A DNA stretch of 64,000 nt. Origin: Devosia sp. Root436 (GTDB lineage Bacteria; Pseudomonadota; Alphaproteobacteria; Rhizobiales; Devosiaceae). Each line of letters begins with the position of its first letter. Position 1 is the first letter of the stretch. A model generated the notes under the pieces. That model made no database searches, was not told where the DNA came from, and was given only the letters and a program-made list of their open reading frames with translations. Position numbers and translations under genes: made by a program. The DNA lies in NCBI RefSeq assembly GCF_001426345.1, contig NZ_LMEM01000001.1, forward strand, positions 332,263 through 396,262, written 5' to 3'. This document shows, piece after piece, positions 24,951-35,301 of this stretch.

Positions 24951-26296
24951 ATGTCGGTCTTTCGCTGCGGTTCGATGAGGCTCTTGAGCCGCGCCACGGC
25001 ATCGGCGATCGGCAGCGCCTCGCGCTCGCCGGTCTTGCGATGCTTGATCTCGGCCTCGCCGGAGGCCAGGCCGCGCGGCCCCAGGATGATTTGATAGGGA
25101 ATGCCGATCAGGTCCGCCGTGGTGAACTTGGCCCCGGCGCCCTGGTCGCGGTCATCGTAGAGCATGTCGATACCGGCTGCGTTCAGCTCGTCATAGAGCT
25201 TGCCACAAGCGGCGTCACAGGCTGCGTCGCCCGCCTTGAGGTTGATCAGTACGGCCTCGAAGGGCGCCACCGAAACCGGCCAGACGATGCCGGCATCGTC
25301 ATGGAACGCTTCGATCAGCGCCGCAACCAGGCGGGTCAGCCCGATACCATAGGAACCCATATGCACGGTGATTTCCTTGCCATCGAGACCGGTCACGGTC
25401 GCCTTCATGGGCTCGGAATACTTGGTGCCGAAGTAGAAAATATGGCCGACTTCGATCCCGCGCGCCGAAACCCGGAATTCTTCGGGCACCGCCGCTTCAT
25501 ATTCGCCCGTATCGACCATTTCCTCGGTCGCGGCATAGAGCGAAGTCCAGTCCTCAAAGATCGGCCTGAGATCGCCACGGAAATCGGTATCGGGCCCGGG
25601 AATGGGCTTGTCGAGCAGGCGCTTGTCGCAGAACACGGCGCTTTCACCCGTATTGGCCAGCACGATCCATTCATGGCTGAGATCGCCGCCAATGGGGCCA
25701 GTATCGGCGCGCATCGGAATGGCCGTCAGCCCCATGCGGGCATAGGTGCGCATATAGGCCACGAACATCCGTTCATAGGCCTTCACCGCGTCTTCCTTGT
25801 TGAGGTCGAAGGAATAAGCGTCCTTCATCAGGAATTCCCTGGACCGCATCGTACCAAAGCGCGGGCGCACCTCGTCGCGGAACTTCCACTGGATGTGGTA
25901 GAGGTTCAGCGGCAGGTCCTTGTAGGATTTTACATAGGCCCGGAAGATGTCGGTGATCATCTCCTCATTGGTCGGGCCGTAAAGGAATTCGCGCTCGTGC
26001 CGGTCCTCGATGCGCAGCATTTCCTTGCCATAGGCGTCGTAGCGCCCGCTTTCACGCCACAGGTCGGCCGACTGGATGGTGGGCATCAGCAATTGCACCG
26101 CGCCGGAGCGGTTCTGCTCCTCCTCGATGATCTTCTGCACCTTCATCAGTACCTTGTAGCCCAGCGGCAACCAGGAATAGAGGCCGGAGGCCTGCTGGCG
26201 GATCATGCCGGCACGCAGCATCAGGCGGTGCGAAACGATTTCGGCTTCCTTGGGAACGTCGCGCAGCACTGGCAAAAAATAGCGGGACAGGCGCAT
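24947..26296 (-). CDS. proS: Proline--tRNA ligase, short (type 2) form
   Basis: Class II aminoacyl-tRNA synthetase charging tRNA-Pro. At 449 residues it is the short alphaproteobacterial form without the ~180-residue INS editing domain of E. coli ProS, so mischarged Ala-tRNA-Pro must be cleared by a separate factor. Motif 2 is visible as '[20 protein letters not shown]' and motif 3 as '[17 protein letters not shown]'; the C-terminal anticodon domain covers about 350-449. I start it at ATG 26296 ('[19 protein letters not shown]'), the family start; the frame stays open upstream to 26386. It leads the proS-lolC-lolD unit. Confidence 0.97.
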   Translation of the reverse strand: MRLSRYFLPVLRDVPKEAEIVSHRLMLRAGMIRQQASGLYSWLPLGYKVLMKVQKIIEEEQNRSGAVQLLMPTIQSADLWRESGRYDAYGKEMLRIEDRHEREFLYGPTNEEMITDIFRAYVKSYKDLPLNLYHIQWKFRDEVRPRFGTMRSREFLMKDAYSFDLNKEDAVKAYERMFVAYMRTYARMGLTAIPMRADTGPIGGDLSHEWIVLANTGESAVFCDKRLLDKPIPGPDTDFRGDLRPIFEDWTSLYAATEEMVDTGEYEAAVPEEFRVSARGIEVGHIFYFGTKYSEPMKATVTGLDGKEITVHMGSYGIGLTRLVAALIEAFHDDAGIVWPVSVAPFEAVLINLKAGDAACDAACGKLYDELNAAGIDMLYDDRDQGAGAKFTTADLIGIPYQIILGPRGLASGEAEIKHRKTGEREALPIADAVARLKSLIEPQRKTDI

Positions 26297-26546
26297 GTGA
26301 ACTCCCGAAAACGTCCATCGACTCAAGGCTTTTGTTGATGCCCACTCAAATCCTACTCGTCCATCCGATGCAAGCATGGAAGGCATGCAGAATCTGCGTG
26401 ACAGGGCGAAATCTTGTTGTTAGGGTCCCTCACAATAAAACAAAGGTGGCTCAAACCGCCGGACGTCGACAACGTCAAGGGAGGAGCGTTGGCTGCCGCT
26501 TAAGTAGCGTGCCTAAGACCAACGTATTGTCGAACAAACTCTTTTC
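26297..26546. other. Gene-free stretch upstream of proS
   Basis: No convincing coding frame. On the plus strand the stretch runs into an intrinsic terminator at 26547-26572 that has no upstream protein gene, so it may encode a small RNA. It also must hold the leftward proS promoter. Short complementary runs, such as 26446-26461 (GGTGGCTCAAACCGCC), could form local hairpins. Confidence 0.4.
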
Positions 26547-26572
26547 AGCGGGGCCTTGTGCCCCGCTTTTTT
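26547..26572 (+). terminator. Orphan intrinsic terminator
   Basis: A 7-bp stem (AGCGGGG / CCCCGCT) with a 7-base loop is followed by six T residues on the plus strand, just before the MmcQ-like gene. No plus-strand protein gene precedes it: the nearest is the HIT gene 3.7 kb to the left, beyond genes on the other strand. It therefore suggests a short untranslated transcript from about 26400-26450. Confidence 0.75.
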
Positions 26573-26622
26573 GTTTCCGATGGCGAAGATAAGCTGGCGT
26601 GGGTATTTCGAGGAGGTTGGGC

Positions 26623-26997
26623 ATGGCTGATGGAGCCGATCTCAGGCGCATGGCTCTGGCCCTGCCCGGCACAACCGAGGCCCCGCATTTCGACCGCGCG
26701 GCCTTCAAGGCGGACCGCATCTTCGTCACGCTCGATTCCAGCGAGCGGACGGCAAACTTCAAGTTCACTCCCGATGAGCAGGAATTCAAATGCCAGCTCG
26801 CGCCTGAAGTCTTTAAACCCATCGACAACGGCTGGGGCCGTCAGGGCTGGACGACGGCCATGCTGGCCGAGGCAACCCCGGATGACCTGCAGGCGGCGCT
26901 GGAAATGGCCCACGCTCACGCCGTGGGCAAGCCCAAGCGGAAGCGCTCGGACGGTCTCGTCAGCGGTTCCAGTAGTGGTGCAGAGTCTCGTTGGTGA
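26623..26997 (+). CDS. MmcQ/YjbR family protein
   Basis: A 124-residue protein of the MmcQ/YjbR family, which has a CyaY-like double-wing fold and is annotated as DNA-binding without a settled role. Visible are 'LRRMALALPGTTEAPHFDRA' region, 'FVTLDSSERTANFKFTPDEQ' region and 'GWGRQGWTTAMLAEATPDDL', all matching the family. ATG 26623 is fixed by an AGGAGG seven bases upstream. The C-terminal 'GKPKRKRSDG' tail is basic. Its last 38 bp overlap the convergent DUF1467 gene. Confidence 0.9.
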   Translation: MADGADLRRMALALPGTTEAPHFDRAAFKADRIFVTLDSSERTANFKFTPDEQEFKCQLAPEVFKPIDNGWGRQGWTTAMLAEATPDDLQAALEMAHAHAVGKPKRKRSDGLVSGSSSGAESRW

Positions 26998-27208
26998 GCC
27001 CCCACAGCAGCAGGGCCGTCATGACGATGGCGATGCCGGTGGCGATCAGCGCCCGGCGCAGCAGGTGTGGCGTGGCGGGTGCGGCGGGCTCGGTGCCGGC
27101 CGTGACCTTGCCCACCTCGATCTGGCTGCGATTGCCGATCGGCAGAACAGCGACAAAGCTCAGCCACCAGATGACGAAGAAGACGGCGATGATGGAGCCG
27201 ATCTGCAT
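26960..27208 (-). CDS. DUF1467 family membrane protein
   Basis: An 82-residue membrane protein of uncharacterised family DUF1467, found in Hyphomicrobiales between the RNase J and proS genes. It has two hydrophobic segments, residues 4-24 ('SIIAVFFVIWWLSFVAVLP') and 53-72 ('LIATGIAIVMTALLLWGL'), joined by a polar loop with 'IGNRSQIEVG', a motif typical of the family. It lies 95 bp downstream of rnj in the same direction and may be co-transcribed. Its 3' end overlaps the convergent MmcQ-like gene by 38 bp. Confidence 0.88.
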   Translation of the reverse strand: MQIGSIIAVFFVIWWLSFVAVLPIGNRSQIEVGKVTAGTEPAAPATPHLLRRALIATGIAIVMTALLLWGLTNETLHHYWNR

Positions 27209-27303
27209 GGGCGTTCCTCGCTAAAGCTGCATCCCTCAATACGCCCCGCGGACCTCCCACGAAAGCGGGAAGTCCGGTTCCTATTGCCGCAGCCGTCCGG
27301 CGA

Positions 27304-28977
27304 TCAGACCCGATGCACGAAGACCGAAACGTTGGGCTTGCGGCCCCAATAGGCGTTGACCTCGTTGCGGATGGCCTTGAACAAAGCCGAGTTCAGCACT
27401 TCGGTATCGCTGCGGCGCTTGGGCGGCATCGATTTGAGCACGCCGGCAATGGTGTCCTCCACCAGTTCGCTCAGCGATTCATCCTCGGTCTCGGGCAGGC
27501 CCTCGATGACGAGATCGGGGCCCGAGACGACCTGGCCGCCGCCATTGACGGCAAGGCTGACCACGACATGGCCGCCGAAAGACAGGCGGCGGCGGCCTTT
27601 GACGCCGGACTCTTCGGGGGTGCAGAGCACCAGGCCGTCGAGATAGAGCTCGCCGGTGCGCACTTCGGCCGGGAAGGCCATCGGTTCGGGGAACAGGCGC
27701 ACCAGATCGCCGTTGCGGGTCTCGCACACGGTGGGGATGCCGCAATCGCGACCCAGCTTGGCATGGGCCTCCAGATGCACCGCTTCGCCATGCACCGGCA
27801 CCAGCACTTCGGGCTTTACCCAGCCATAGAGCTTGCGCAGCTCATCGCGGCGCGGATGGCCGGTGACGTGAACGAGGCCGTCATTCTGGGTGATGACCTC
27901 GACGCCCTTGTCGATCAGCCGGTTCTGGATATCGATGACTTCGCGCTCATTGCCGGGAATGGCCCAGGACGAGAAGATCATGCGGTCCCCGGCATTGAGA
28001 TCGATCACCGGATGCTCGCCGCGCGCAATGCGGGCGATGGCGGCGCGGGCTTCGCCCTGGCTGCCGGTGCAGATCAGCACGATCTTGTTGCGCGCGATGG
28101 TCTTGTAGGCGTCCTGGTCGAGCAGCGGCGGCAGGCCTTCGAGCATGCCGAGCTCGCGGGCAATGCCCATGATGCGGTGCAGCGAGCGGCCGGACATCAC
28201 CACCTGGCGGCCTGCCTTTTCGGCGGCCCGGACGATGGAGATGACGCGACCGACATTGGAGGCGAAGGTGGTAACCGCCACGCGGTTGGGTGACTCGGCG
28301 ATCATCGCGGCGAGGTTGGCCGCGACTTCGGCTTCGCTGGGGCTTTCGCCGTCCTTGAGCGCATTGGTCGAGTCGCAGACCAGTGCCAGCGGCGTGGAGG
28401 TGTCTTCGCCGATCTTCTGCAGCCGCGCCACGTCGGTCGGGGCATTGCCGACGGGAGTCGGGTCGAGCTTCCAGTCGCCGGTATGCAGCACGCGACCGAT
28501 TGGCGTGGTGATCAGCAGGGCGTTGGATTCGGGGATCGAGTGAGCGACGTTGATCGCCTCGATGGTGAAGGGGCCGACCGAGAACGGCTTGCCCGGGCGC
28601 ATGATGGTGATGTCGACATTTTCGACGATGCCATCCCCTGCCCGCTTGGCGGCCAGCATGGCTGATGTGAACGGGGTGCAGAAGACCGGCTTTTCAAAGC
28701 CCGGCCACAGGTCGAGCACGGCGCCGTAATGGTCTTCGTGGCTGTGGGTGAGGATCAGGCCAAGCACGTCGTCGGCGCGTTCCTCGAGGAATTCCGGGTT
28801 GGCCATGATGAGCTCGATGCCCGGCAGGTCCGGCCCCCCGAAGGTCACGCCGCAATCGACCACGATCCATTTGCGCGAGCGTTCCGGCCCGAAGCCGTAG
28901 GCGCCCATATTCATGCCGATTTCGCCGACGCCGCCAAGCGGTACGAAGACGAGTTCATCCCTTTGGTTTTTAGCCAT
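27304..28977 (-). CDS. rnj: Ribonuclease J
   Basis: RNase J is a metallo-beta-lactamase/beta-CASP nuclease with endonuclease and 5'-3' exonuclease activity, acting in mRNA decay and rRNA maturation. The 557-residue protein has the zinc motif 'LILTHSHEDHYGAV' at about residue 80, 'LHTGDWKLDPTPV', the beta-CASP region with 'VVMSGRSLHRIMGIARELG' and 'ICTGSQGEARAAIARI', 'PVHGEAVHLEAHAKL' carrying further ligands, and a C-terminal domain. Alphaproteobacteria commonly carry this enzyme together with RNase E. ATG 28977 is the family start. birA lies 74 bp upstream. Confidence 0.96.
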   Translation of the reverse strand: MAKNQRDELVFVPLGGVGEIGMNMGAYGFGPERSRKWIVVDCGVTFGGPDLPGIELIMANPEFLEERADDVLGLILTHSHEDHYGAVLDLWPGFEKPVFCTPFTSAMLAAKRAGDGIVENVDITIMRPGKPFSVGPFTIEAINVAHSIPESNALLITTPIGRVLHTGDWKLDPTPVGNAPTDVARLQKIGEDTSTPLALVCDSTNALKDGESPSEAEVAANLAAMIAESPNRVAVTTFASNVGRVISIVRAAEKAGRQVVMSGRSLHRIMGIARELGMLEGLPPLLDQDAYKTIARNKIVLICTGSQGEARAAIARIARGEHPVIDLNAGDRMIFSSWAIPGNEREVIDIQNRLIDKGVEVITQNDGLVHVTGHPRRDELRKLYGWVKPEVLVPVHGEAVHLEAHAKLGRDCGIPTVCETRNGDLVRLFPEPMAFPAEVRTGELYLDGLVLCTPEESGVKGRRRLSFGGHVVVSLAVNGGGQVVSGPDLVIEGLPETEDESLSELVEDTIAGVLKSMPPKRRSDTEVLNSALFKAIRNEVNAYWGRKPNVSVFVHRV

Positions 28978-29051
28978 GGGTCAGTTCAGTCCTTTCGCGC
29001 GCAGCCGCCGGAGCGATCATTGGTCGCCGGTCGCCTGCGCAAGTGTTGTGG

Positions 29052-29882
29052 TCAGCTCCGGGCGCTGGCCGTTGCCCCAAAATGTACATCGCCCGCCGTG
29101 ATGGCGATGCGACGGTTGTCGTCGGCGCGGACGATCAGGCGCCCCGCGTCGTCGATGGTTTCAAAAATTCCGCGCAGCACGTCGCCGTTCTGGTTGACGG
29201 CGACCGGTGCGCCAATGCCGGCCGCCGAGGCACGCCAATGGGTCAGGACGTCGCCAATGCCGCGGCCATCATTCCACATGCCGAAGGTTTCCACCCAGGC
29301 ATCACCAAGCGCCTCGAAGACGTCTTCCGCCGTTCTGGTGACGCCGAGTTCGGCAAGGCTCGTCGCGGGATAGGGCAGGCCCTGTGGCGCGGCCACGACA
29401 TTGACGCCGAAACCGATTGCCACGGCATGGCGGCCATCGGGTAGCTTGCTGGCCTCAAGCAGTATCCCGGCCAGCTTGGCGCCGTCGGCCAGCACGTCAT
29501 TGGGCCATTTGAGCGCGATGCGGGAATTGCCGCCGAGCGCGTCTGCACCATCGATGCCGATCTTGACCAGGCCCTCCGGCAACATGGCCGAGAGCGCGCG
29601 ATTGAGGGATACGCCGGCCACGAAACCCAGCGTTGCCGCCAAGGTGGGATCGGCCTCGGGCACAATCAAGAGCGTGGCCGCCAGGTTGCCATGCGGACTT
29701 TCCCATTGTCGGCCGCGGCGCCCCCTGCCCGCCGTCTGCTGGCGCGCTGCGAACCAGATACCGCCGGGATCGCCGGCATTGGCCGCTTCGATCGCTTCGG
29801 AATTGGTGGAGCCGACAGCATCATAGCCGCGCAGCCGGTAGCCGGCCGCGCGCGCTATGGGTCCGAGGGCGAAATCCGTCAC
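29052..29882 (-). CDS. birA: Biotin--[acetyl-CoA-carboxylase] ligase
   Basis: BirA attaches biotin to the carboxyl carrier protein of acetyl-CoA carboxylase and other biotin enzymes. The 276-residue protein has only the catalytic and C-terminal domains; the N-terminal DNA-binding domain of E. coli BirA is missing, so it is a class I ligase and not a repressor. Motifs seen: 'YDAVGSTNSEAIEAA', 'QTAGRGRRGRQWESPHGNLA' and 'ALKWPNDVLADGAKLAGIL', which carry the biotinyl-AMP site. Its start is GTG at 29882, next to the nuoN stop (29883), so it is the last reading frame coupled to the complex I operon, an order common in this group. Confidence 0.95.
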   Translation of the reverse strand: MTDFALGPIARAAGYRLRGYDAVGSTNSEAIEAANAGDPGGIWFAARQQTAGRGRRGRQWESPHGNLAATLLIVPEADPTLAATLGFVAGVSLNRALSAMLPEGLVKIGIDGADALGGNSRIALKWPNDVLADGAKLAGILLEASKLPDGRHAVAIGFGVNVVAAPQGLPYPATSLAELGVTRTAEDVFEALGDAWVETFGMWNDGRGIGDVLTHWRASAAGIGAPVAVNQNGDVLRGIFETIDDAGRLIVRADDNRRIAITAGDVHFGATASARS

Positions 29883-31328
29883 CTAGAACAGGCTTCCGGC
29901 GGCAGTATGGGCAAAGCTGGCCAAGGGACTGCCGACGGTAAAATAGTAGGTGACGAGGAGGAAACCACTCAGGCCCATGATGATGTTGAGTTCGGCGGGC
30001 ACGGCCTCGAACTTGGCGACCGGTTCGTCGAAATACATGATCTTGATCACGCGCAGGTAGTAGAAGGCGCTGACGGCCGAAGCCAGCACACCGATAACCG
30101 CCAGCACGTAGAGCTGCGCGTCGATGGCGGCCAGGAAAGCGTGCCACTTGGCGAAGAACCCCGCGAGCGGCGGCATGCCGATCAGCGAGAACATGATGAT
30201 CGCCATGATGGCGGCAACGAAGGGCCGAGTCTGGGCGGCGCCGGCCAGGTCGCTGATGTTTTCCACATAGCCGGCTTCGGTCCGCAGCGACAGGATGCAG
30301 GCGAACAGCCCCACCGTCATGGTCACGTAGATGGCCATGTAGATGGCGACACCCTCGACGCCGACCTGCGTCCCCGACGACAGGCCAACCAGCGCGAAGC
30401 CGACATGGCCAATGGAGGAATAGGCAATCAGGCGCTTGATCGACTTCTGGCCGATGGCCGCGAAGGCCGCCAGCACCATGGAGGCGATGGAGAGGAAGAT
30501 GACGATCTGCTGCCAATCGTGGCTGATGCCCTGGAACGTGTCCATCACCAGCCGTACCATCAGCGCCATCGCGGCAACCTTTGGCGCCGTGGCGAAGAAG
30601 GCGGTGACCGGGGTCGGGGCGCCTTCATAGACGTCTGGCGTCCACATGTGGAACGGCACGGCCGAAATCTTGAATGCGACACCGGCGAGCAGGAAGACCA
30701 CGCCGAAGATCAGGCCAATGGAACGACCTTCGCTGGCGATGGCGAGTACGATTTCCTGCAGGTTGGTATGGCCGGTAAAGCCATAGATCAGCGAGGCGCC
30801 ATAGAGCAGCATGCCGGAGCTGAGGGCGCCGAGCACGAAATATTTGAGGCCCGCTTCGGTCGCCTTGCTGTCATCGCGCTTGATGGCGGCGAGGACATAG
30901 AGCGACAGCGATTGCAATTCGAGGCCGACATAGAGGCTCATCAGGTCATTGGCCGACACCATGGCCATCATGCCAAGTGTCGCCAGCAGCACGAGAATGG
31001 CATATTCGAACTTGTGCGTGCCGTGTTCCTCGGCGCGCGGCAAAGCCAGCAGCAGCGAGAAGGCCGAGCCGCCCAGCACCAGCACCTTCATGTAGCGGGC
31101 AAAGCTGTCCCCGATGAAGACGCCGTTGAACAGCACGCCCTCCGATGGCGCGAACAGGATCAGGGCGGCGACGGCGAGCAGCAGCAGCACGGAGGCATAG
31201 GAAACAAGGATCGAGCGTTCCTTGTTGATCGCCACGCCGCCCATCAGCAGGACCACCGCACCCAGGGCCAGAAGCATTTCCGGATAGGCGGGAGCCAGGC
31301 TCGCGAAATCGATAACGTCTGAGTTCAC
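29883..31328 (-). CDS. nuoN: NADH-quinone oxidoreductase subunit N
   Basis: NuoN is one of the three antiporter-like membrane subunits of complex I and takes part in proton translocation. The 481-residue protein is made of about fourteen membrane helices. Key residues are seen in '[15 protein letters not shown]' (the conserved Glu), '[20 protein letters not shown]' (the helix-7 Lys) and '[19 protein letters not shown]' (the second Lys). The start is GTG at 31328, 12 bp after the nuoM stop. It is the last nuo gene; birA begins immediately after its stop. Confidence 0.97.
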   Translation of the reverse strand: MNSDVIDFASLAPAYPEMLLALGAVVLLMGGVAINKERSILVSYASVLLLLAVAALILFAPSEGVLFNGVFIGDSFARYMKVLVLGGSAFSLLLALPRAEEHGTHKFEYAILVLLATLGMMAMVSANDLMSLYVGLELQSLSLYVLAAIKRDDSKATEAGLKYFVLGALSSGMLLYGASLIYGFTGHTNLQEIVLAIASEGRSIGLIFGVVFLLAGVAFKISAVPFHMWTPDVYEGAPTPVTAFFATAPKVAAMALMVRLVMDTFQGISHDWQQIVIFLSIASMVLAAFAAIGQKSIKRLIAYSSIGHVGFALVGLSSGTQVGVEGVAIYMAIYVTMTVGLFACILSLRTEAGYVENISDLAGAAQTRPFVAAIMAIIMFSLIGMPPLAGFFAKWHAFLAAIDAQLYVLAVIGVLASAVSAFYYLRVIKIMYFDEPVAKFEAVPAELNIIMGLSGFLLVTYYFTVGSPLASFAHTAAGSLF

Positions 31329-31340
31329 GGGGCTTTACTC

Positions 31341-32915
31341 CTAGTGAGCCGCAGGCTCGGCCGCAGCCGGCTCTTCGGCAGCAACCGGTTCGGCATGGAC
31401 AAGCGGCGCCTGCGCGTCGGCCAGTGACACGGCCGGGTCGAGCCCGATCGAGGTGGCATAGTGCGACACCAGATTGTCGACAGCCGCGGCGGTCGTGTCG
31501 AGAATCGGGGCCGGATAGAAACCGAACACGATGGTCAGCATGATCAGCGGATAGAGGATGATCTTTTCGCGCAGGTCGAGATCGAGGATGCCCTTGAGGC
31601 TTTCCTTGGTCAGCGCGCCGAAAATGATCCGGCGATAGAGCCAGAGCGCGTAGCCGGCAGAGAAGATCACGCCGAACGCAGCGCCGAAGGCGACCCAGGT
31701 GTTGACCTGGAACACACCGATCATGGTGAGGAATTCGCCGACGAAGCCCGACGTGCCCGGCAGGCCCACATTGGCCATGGTGAATACCATGAAGGCGAAG
31801 GCATAGCGCGGCATGCGCTCGACCAGGCCACCATAGGCGGCGATGTCGCGGGTATGCATCCGGTCATAGATGACGCCGACGCAAAGGAAGAGCGCGCCAG
31901 ACACGATGCCGTGCGAGATCATCTGGAACATGGCGCCCTGGATGCCCAGGGCATTGCCGGCAAAGATGCCCATGGTCACGAAGCCCATATGGGCGACCGA
32001 CGAATAGGCGATCAGTTTCTTCATGTCGGTCTGTACCAGGGCGACCAGCGAGGTCACGATGATGGCGGCGACGGAGAGGAAGAAGATGATGTTGGCGAAT
32101 TGCGCCGAAGCATCGGGGAACATCGGCAGGCTGAAGCGCAGGAAGCCGTAGCCGCCCAGTTTCAGCAGGATGGCGGCCAGGATGACCGAACCGGCGGTCG
32201 GCGCCTGCACGTGGGCTTCCGGCAGCCAGCGATGGAATGGCCACATCGGCATCTTGACGGCGAGCGAAGCGAAGAAGGCCCACCACAGCCAGGGCTGCCA
32301 GGATTTGGGAAATTCGTGGGTGAGGAGCTTGGCAATGTCGGTGGTGCCGCCATTCCAGTACATGGCCATGATGGCCAGCAGCATCAGCACCGAGCCGATG
32401 AAGGTATAGAAGAAGAACTTGTAGCTGGCCTGGATGCGCGCGGCGCCGCCCCAGATGCCGATGATGAGGAACATCGGCAGCAGCGTGCCTTCGAAGAAGA
32501 CATAGAACATGGCCAGGTCGAGCGTAGTGAACACGCCGATCATCAGCGTCTCCAGCACCAGGAATACGATCATGTATTCCTTGACGCGCATCGTCACCGA
32601 CTCCCAGCTCGCCAGGATGGCAAAGGGCATCAGCAGTGCCGTCAGCACCACGAACAACACCGAGATGCCGTCGACGCCGACGCGATAGCCGATGGTGTCG
32701 CCGATCCAGGCATAGTTCACGACGAACTGGAAGCCCGCATTGGACGGATCGAATGTCTGCCACATGGCCAGCGACAGGACGAAGGTGATGACTGTCACGA
32801 TCAAGGCCATCCAGCGGATGGCGCTGAGCGCGGTCTTGGGCGTGCACAGCAGTACCGCCGCACCCACGAAGGGCAGCCAGGTGAGGACTGTGAGGATGGT
32901 ATTGGTGAAGGTCAT
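31341..32915 (-). CDS. nuoM: NADH-quinone oxidoreductase subunit M
   Basis: Antiporter-like proton-pumping subunit of the complex I membrane arm. The 524-residue protein shows '[18 protein letters not shown]' with the conserved Glu, '[19 protein letters not shown]' with the pump Lys, and '[18 protein letters not shown]'. The C-terminus has an alanine/glutamate/proline-rich extension of about 25 residues ('[17 protein letters not shown]') not needed for pumping. Its ATG overlaps the nuoL stop by one base (TGATG), so the two are coupled. Confidence 0.97.
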   Translation of the reverse strand: MTFTNTILTVLTWLPFVGAAVLLCTPKTALSAIRWMALIVTVITFVLSLAMWQTFDPSNAGFQFVVNYAWIGDTIGYRVGVDGISVLFVVLTALLMPFAILASWESVTMRVKEYMIVFLVLETLMIGVFTTLDLAMFYVFFEGTLLPMFLIIGIWGGAARIQASYKFFFYTFIGSVLMLLAIMAMYWNGGTTDIAKLLTHEFPKSWQPWLWWAFFASLAVKMPMWPFHRWLPEAHVQAPTAGSVILAAILLKLGGYGFLRFSLPMFPDASAQFANIIFFLSVAAIIVTSLVALVQTDMKKLIAYSSVAHMGFVTMGIFAGNALGIQGAMFQMISHGIVSGALFLCVGVIYDRMHTRDIAAYGGLVERMPRYAFAFMVFTMANVGLPGTSGFVGEFLTMIGVFQVNTWVAFGAAFGVIFSAGYALWLYRRIIFGALTKESLKGILDLDLREKIILYPLIMLTIVFGFYPAPILDTTAAAVDNLVSHYATSIGLDPAVSLADAQAPLVHAEPVAAEEPAAAEPAAH

Positions 32916-34966
32916 CAGATCAGTCCCCCGGCCGCGATGGCCCAGGTCAGCAGCGCCGCCACGCCGATCAGCATGGCGAAGGCATAGTGGTAGACATAGC
33001 CCGACTGGAGCCTGGTGACCCAGGAGGTCACGTTCTGCACCCGGCGGCCGAGGCCCTCGGTGATCTTGTCGTCGATCAGCCAGTCATCGAAGCCCTTCCA
33101 GAAGGCACGTCCGATCCACAGAGCCGGCTTGACGAAGATTGTGTCATAGAGCTCGTCGAAGTACCATTTGTTGAGCAGGAACTGGTAGAGCCCCGGGTTT
33201 TGCGCGGCCAGGCGGCCAGGTAGTTCCGGACGACGGATATACATGATGTAGGCGGCGACGAAGCCAATGATCATGGCGACCGTGGCGCTCCACTTGGCCC
33301 AGAGCGGGACGTGGTGCGCGGCCTCGATGAGTTCGTGGTCGACGACGATCGAGCCGGCGAAGAAGTGCTGGATGTGCTCCACATCGTGGAAGAACATGCC
33401 GTAGAACACCGCACCCGCCAGTACCGCACCGGCGCCGAGCACATAGAGCGGCACCAGCATCACATTGGGCGCCTCATGGGCATGGTCATAGGCCGAGCCG
33501 TGATCATGGCCATGATCGTCATGGGCCGCATGATCGTCGTGGTGGCCATGAGCGGCCGGACGCGGAGCGCCGTGGAAGGTCAGGTGGACCAGGCGCCAGG
33601 AGTAGAAGCTGGTGAACAAGGCGGCGATGACCAGCAGCCAGAAGGCGAACATGCCGGTATTGCCGCCAACGGCATAGGCCGCCTCGATGATCGAGTCCTT
33701 GGAGAAGAAGCCGGCAAAGCCCAGGATATCCGAGCCCGGAATGCCGACGCCGGTCAGCGCCAGCGTGCCGATCATCATCATGGCATAGGTGATCGGGATC
33801 TTCTTGCGCAGGCCGCCCATGTTCCGCATGTCCTGCTCATGGTGCATGGCGTGGATGACCGCGCCGGCGCCCAGGAACAGCAGCGCCTTGAAGAAAGCGT
33901 GGGTGAACAGGTGGAAAATGCCGGCCGAATAGGCCCCTGCCCCGAGCGCCACGAACATGTAGCCGAGCTGCGAACAGGTCGAATAGGCGATGACGCGCTT
34001 GATGTCGTTCTGCACCAGGCCCACCGTCGCCGCGAAGAAAGCGGTGATGGCGCCGATGATCAGGACGACCGTCAGTGCGATGGGTGAGGTTTCGAACAGC
34101 GGCGACAGGCGCGCCACCATGAAGACGCCCGCGGTCACCATGGTCGCGGCATGGATGAGCGCCGAGACCGGGGTCGGGCCTTCCATGGCGTCCGGCAGCC
34201 AGGTGTGCAGCAGGAACTGTGCCGACTTGCCCATGGCGCCCATGAACAGCAGCAGGCAGACCACCGTCATGGCGTCGAGCTGCCAGCCGAGGAACTGCAT
34301 CACCGGCAGGCCGCTCGTGGCGAATTCGCCGGCAGCGTGGAAAGCGCCGTCGAAGTCGATATGACCCAGCACCATGAAGGCGCCGAAAATGCCGAGGGCA
34401 AAGCCGAAGTCGCCGACGCGGTTGACGATGAAGGCCTTCATCGCCGCGGCATTGGCCGAGGGCTTGGTGTACCAGAAGCCGATCAGCAGGTAGGACGCCA
34501 GGCCCACGCCTTCCCAGCCGAAGAACATCTGCAGGAAGTTGTCGGCCGTCACCAGCATCAACATGGCGAAGGTGAAGAGCGACAGATAGGCGAAGAACCG
34601 GCTGCGATGCGGATCGTCGGCCATGTAGCCAATGGAATAAACGTGGACCAGGCTCGACACGGTGTTGACCACGACCAGCATGATGGCGGTCAGCGTATCG
34701 ACGCGCAGCACCCAGCGCAGGTCCATGTCACCGACCTGGATCCAGCGCATGACCTCAACCTTGAGCACGGCGGTATGGCCGTCGACCTCGGCGCCCACCA
34801 GCCCGCCGCCAAAGGCGACCGGCAGGAAGACGACCCAGCTCAGCACGGCCGAAATGAGCAGCAGGCCTGTGGTGATATACTCACTCGGACGGTGGCCGAT
34901 GGTACGGCCCAGCAGCCCCGCGATCAGCGCGCCGATAAGGGGCAGGAAAACAATCGCCTGAATCAT
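32915..34966 (-). CDS. nuoL: NADH-quinone oxidoreductase subunit L
   Basis: The distal antiporter-like subunit of complex I, whose C-terminal amphipathic helix runs along the membrane arm. The 683-residue protein contains '[19 protein letters not shown]', '[20 protein letters not shown]' and '[20 protein letters not shown]'. Between about residues 469 and 497 there is a striking His/Asp-rich loop ('[19 protein letters not shown]') on a solvent-facing connection; similar loops occur in other alphaproteobacterial NuoL proteins, but length and composition vary. ATG 34966 lies 11 bp after the nuoK stop. Confidence 0.97.
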   Translation of the reverse strand: MIQAIVFLPLIGALIAGLLGRTIGHRPSEYITTGLLLISAVLSWVVFLPVAFGGGLVGAEVDGHTAVLKVEVMRWIQVGDMDLRWVLRVDTLTAIMLVVVNTVSSLVHVYSIGYMADDPHRSRFFAYLSLFTFAMLMLVTADNFLQMFFGWEGVGLASYLLIGFWYTKPSANAAAMKAFIVNRVGDFGFALGIFGAFMVLGHIDFDGAFHAAGEFATSGLPVMQFLGWQLDAMTVVCLLLFMGAMGKSAQFLLHTWLPDAMEGPTPVSALIHAATMVTAGVFMVARLSPLFETSPIALTVVLIIGAITAFFAATVGLVQNDIKRVIAYSTCSQLGYMFVALGAGAYSAGIFHLFTHAFFKALLFLGAGAVIHAMHHEQDMRNMGGLRKKIPITYAMMMIGTLALTGVGIPGSDILGFAGFFSKDSIIEAAYAVGGNTGMFAFWLLVIAALFTSFYSWRLVHLTFHGAPRPAAHGHHDDHAAHDDHGHDHGSAYDHAHEAPNVMLVPLYVLGAGAVLAGAVFYGMFFHDVEHIQHFFAGSIVVDHELIEAAHHVPLWAKWSATVAMIIGFVAAYIMYIRRPELPGRLAAQNPGLYQFLLNKWYFDELYDTIFVKPALWIGRAFWKGFDDWLIDDKITEGLGRRVQNVTSWVTRLQSGYVYHYAFAMLIGVAALLTWAIAAGGLI

Positions 34967-34977
34967 AGCGGTGGTTC

Positions 34978-35292
34978 TTAGCCCTTCATCATGTTGACGT
35001 CTTCAACCGCGATGGAGCCGCGGTTGCGGTAGAAAATTACCAGGATGGCAAGGCCGATGGCGGCCTCGGCGGCAGCCACGGTAAGGATCAACAGCGCGAA
35101 GATCTGCCCCTGCAGATCATTGAGCTGCGCGCTGAACGCCACCATGTTGAGATTGACTGCCAGCAGCAGCAGCTCGACCGACATCAGGATGACGATGACG
35201 TTCTTGCGGTTGATGAAGATGCCGAACACGCCGAGCGTGAACAGGATTGCTGCTACGGTCAGGTAGTGACCGAGCCCGATACCCAAGCCCAT
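34978..35292 (-). CDS. nuoK: NADH-quinone oxidoreductase subunit K
   Basis: Small hydrophobic subunit of the complex I membrane arm and part of the proton path linking the quinone site to the pumps. The 104-residue protein has three membrane helices. The two essential buried glutamates are visible in '[15 protein letters not shown]' and '[15 protein letters not shown]'. The start at ATG 35292 gives '[20 protein letters not shown]', the usual family beginning. It follows nuoJ by 9 bp. Confidence 0.97.
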   Translation of the reverse strand: MGLGIGLGHYLTVAAILFTLGVFGIFINRKNVIVILMSVELLLLAVNLNMVAFSAQLNDLQGQIFALLILTVAAAEAAIGLAILVIFYRNRGSIAVEDVNMMKG

Positions 35293-35301
35293 TTTTGCCT
35301 C

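Noticed and set aside
25040..26338. Long open frame antisense to proS
   Set aside because: Mirror frame of a conserved gene; no recognisable domain.
31461..32987. Long open frame antisense to nuoM (about 500 codons)
   Set aside because: It lies fully opposite a strongly conserved subunit gene and its product is a low-complexity acidic/His-rich sequence typical of antisense shadows.
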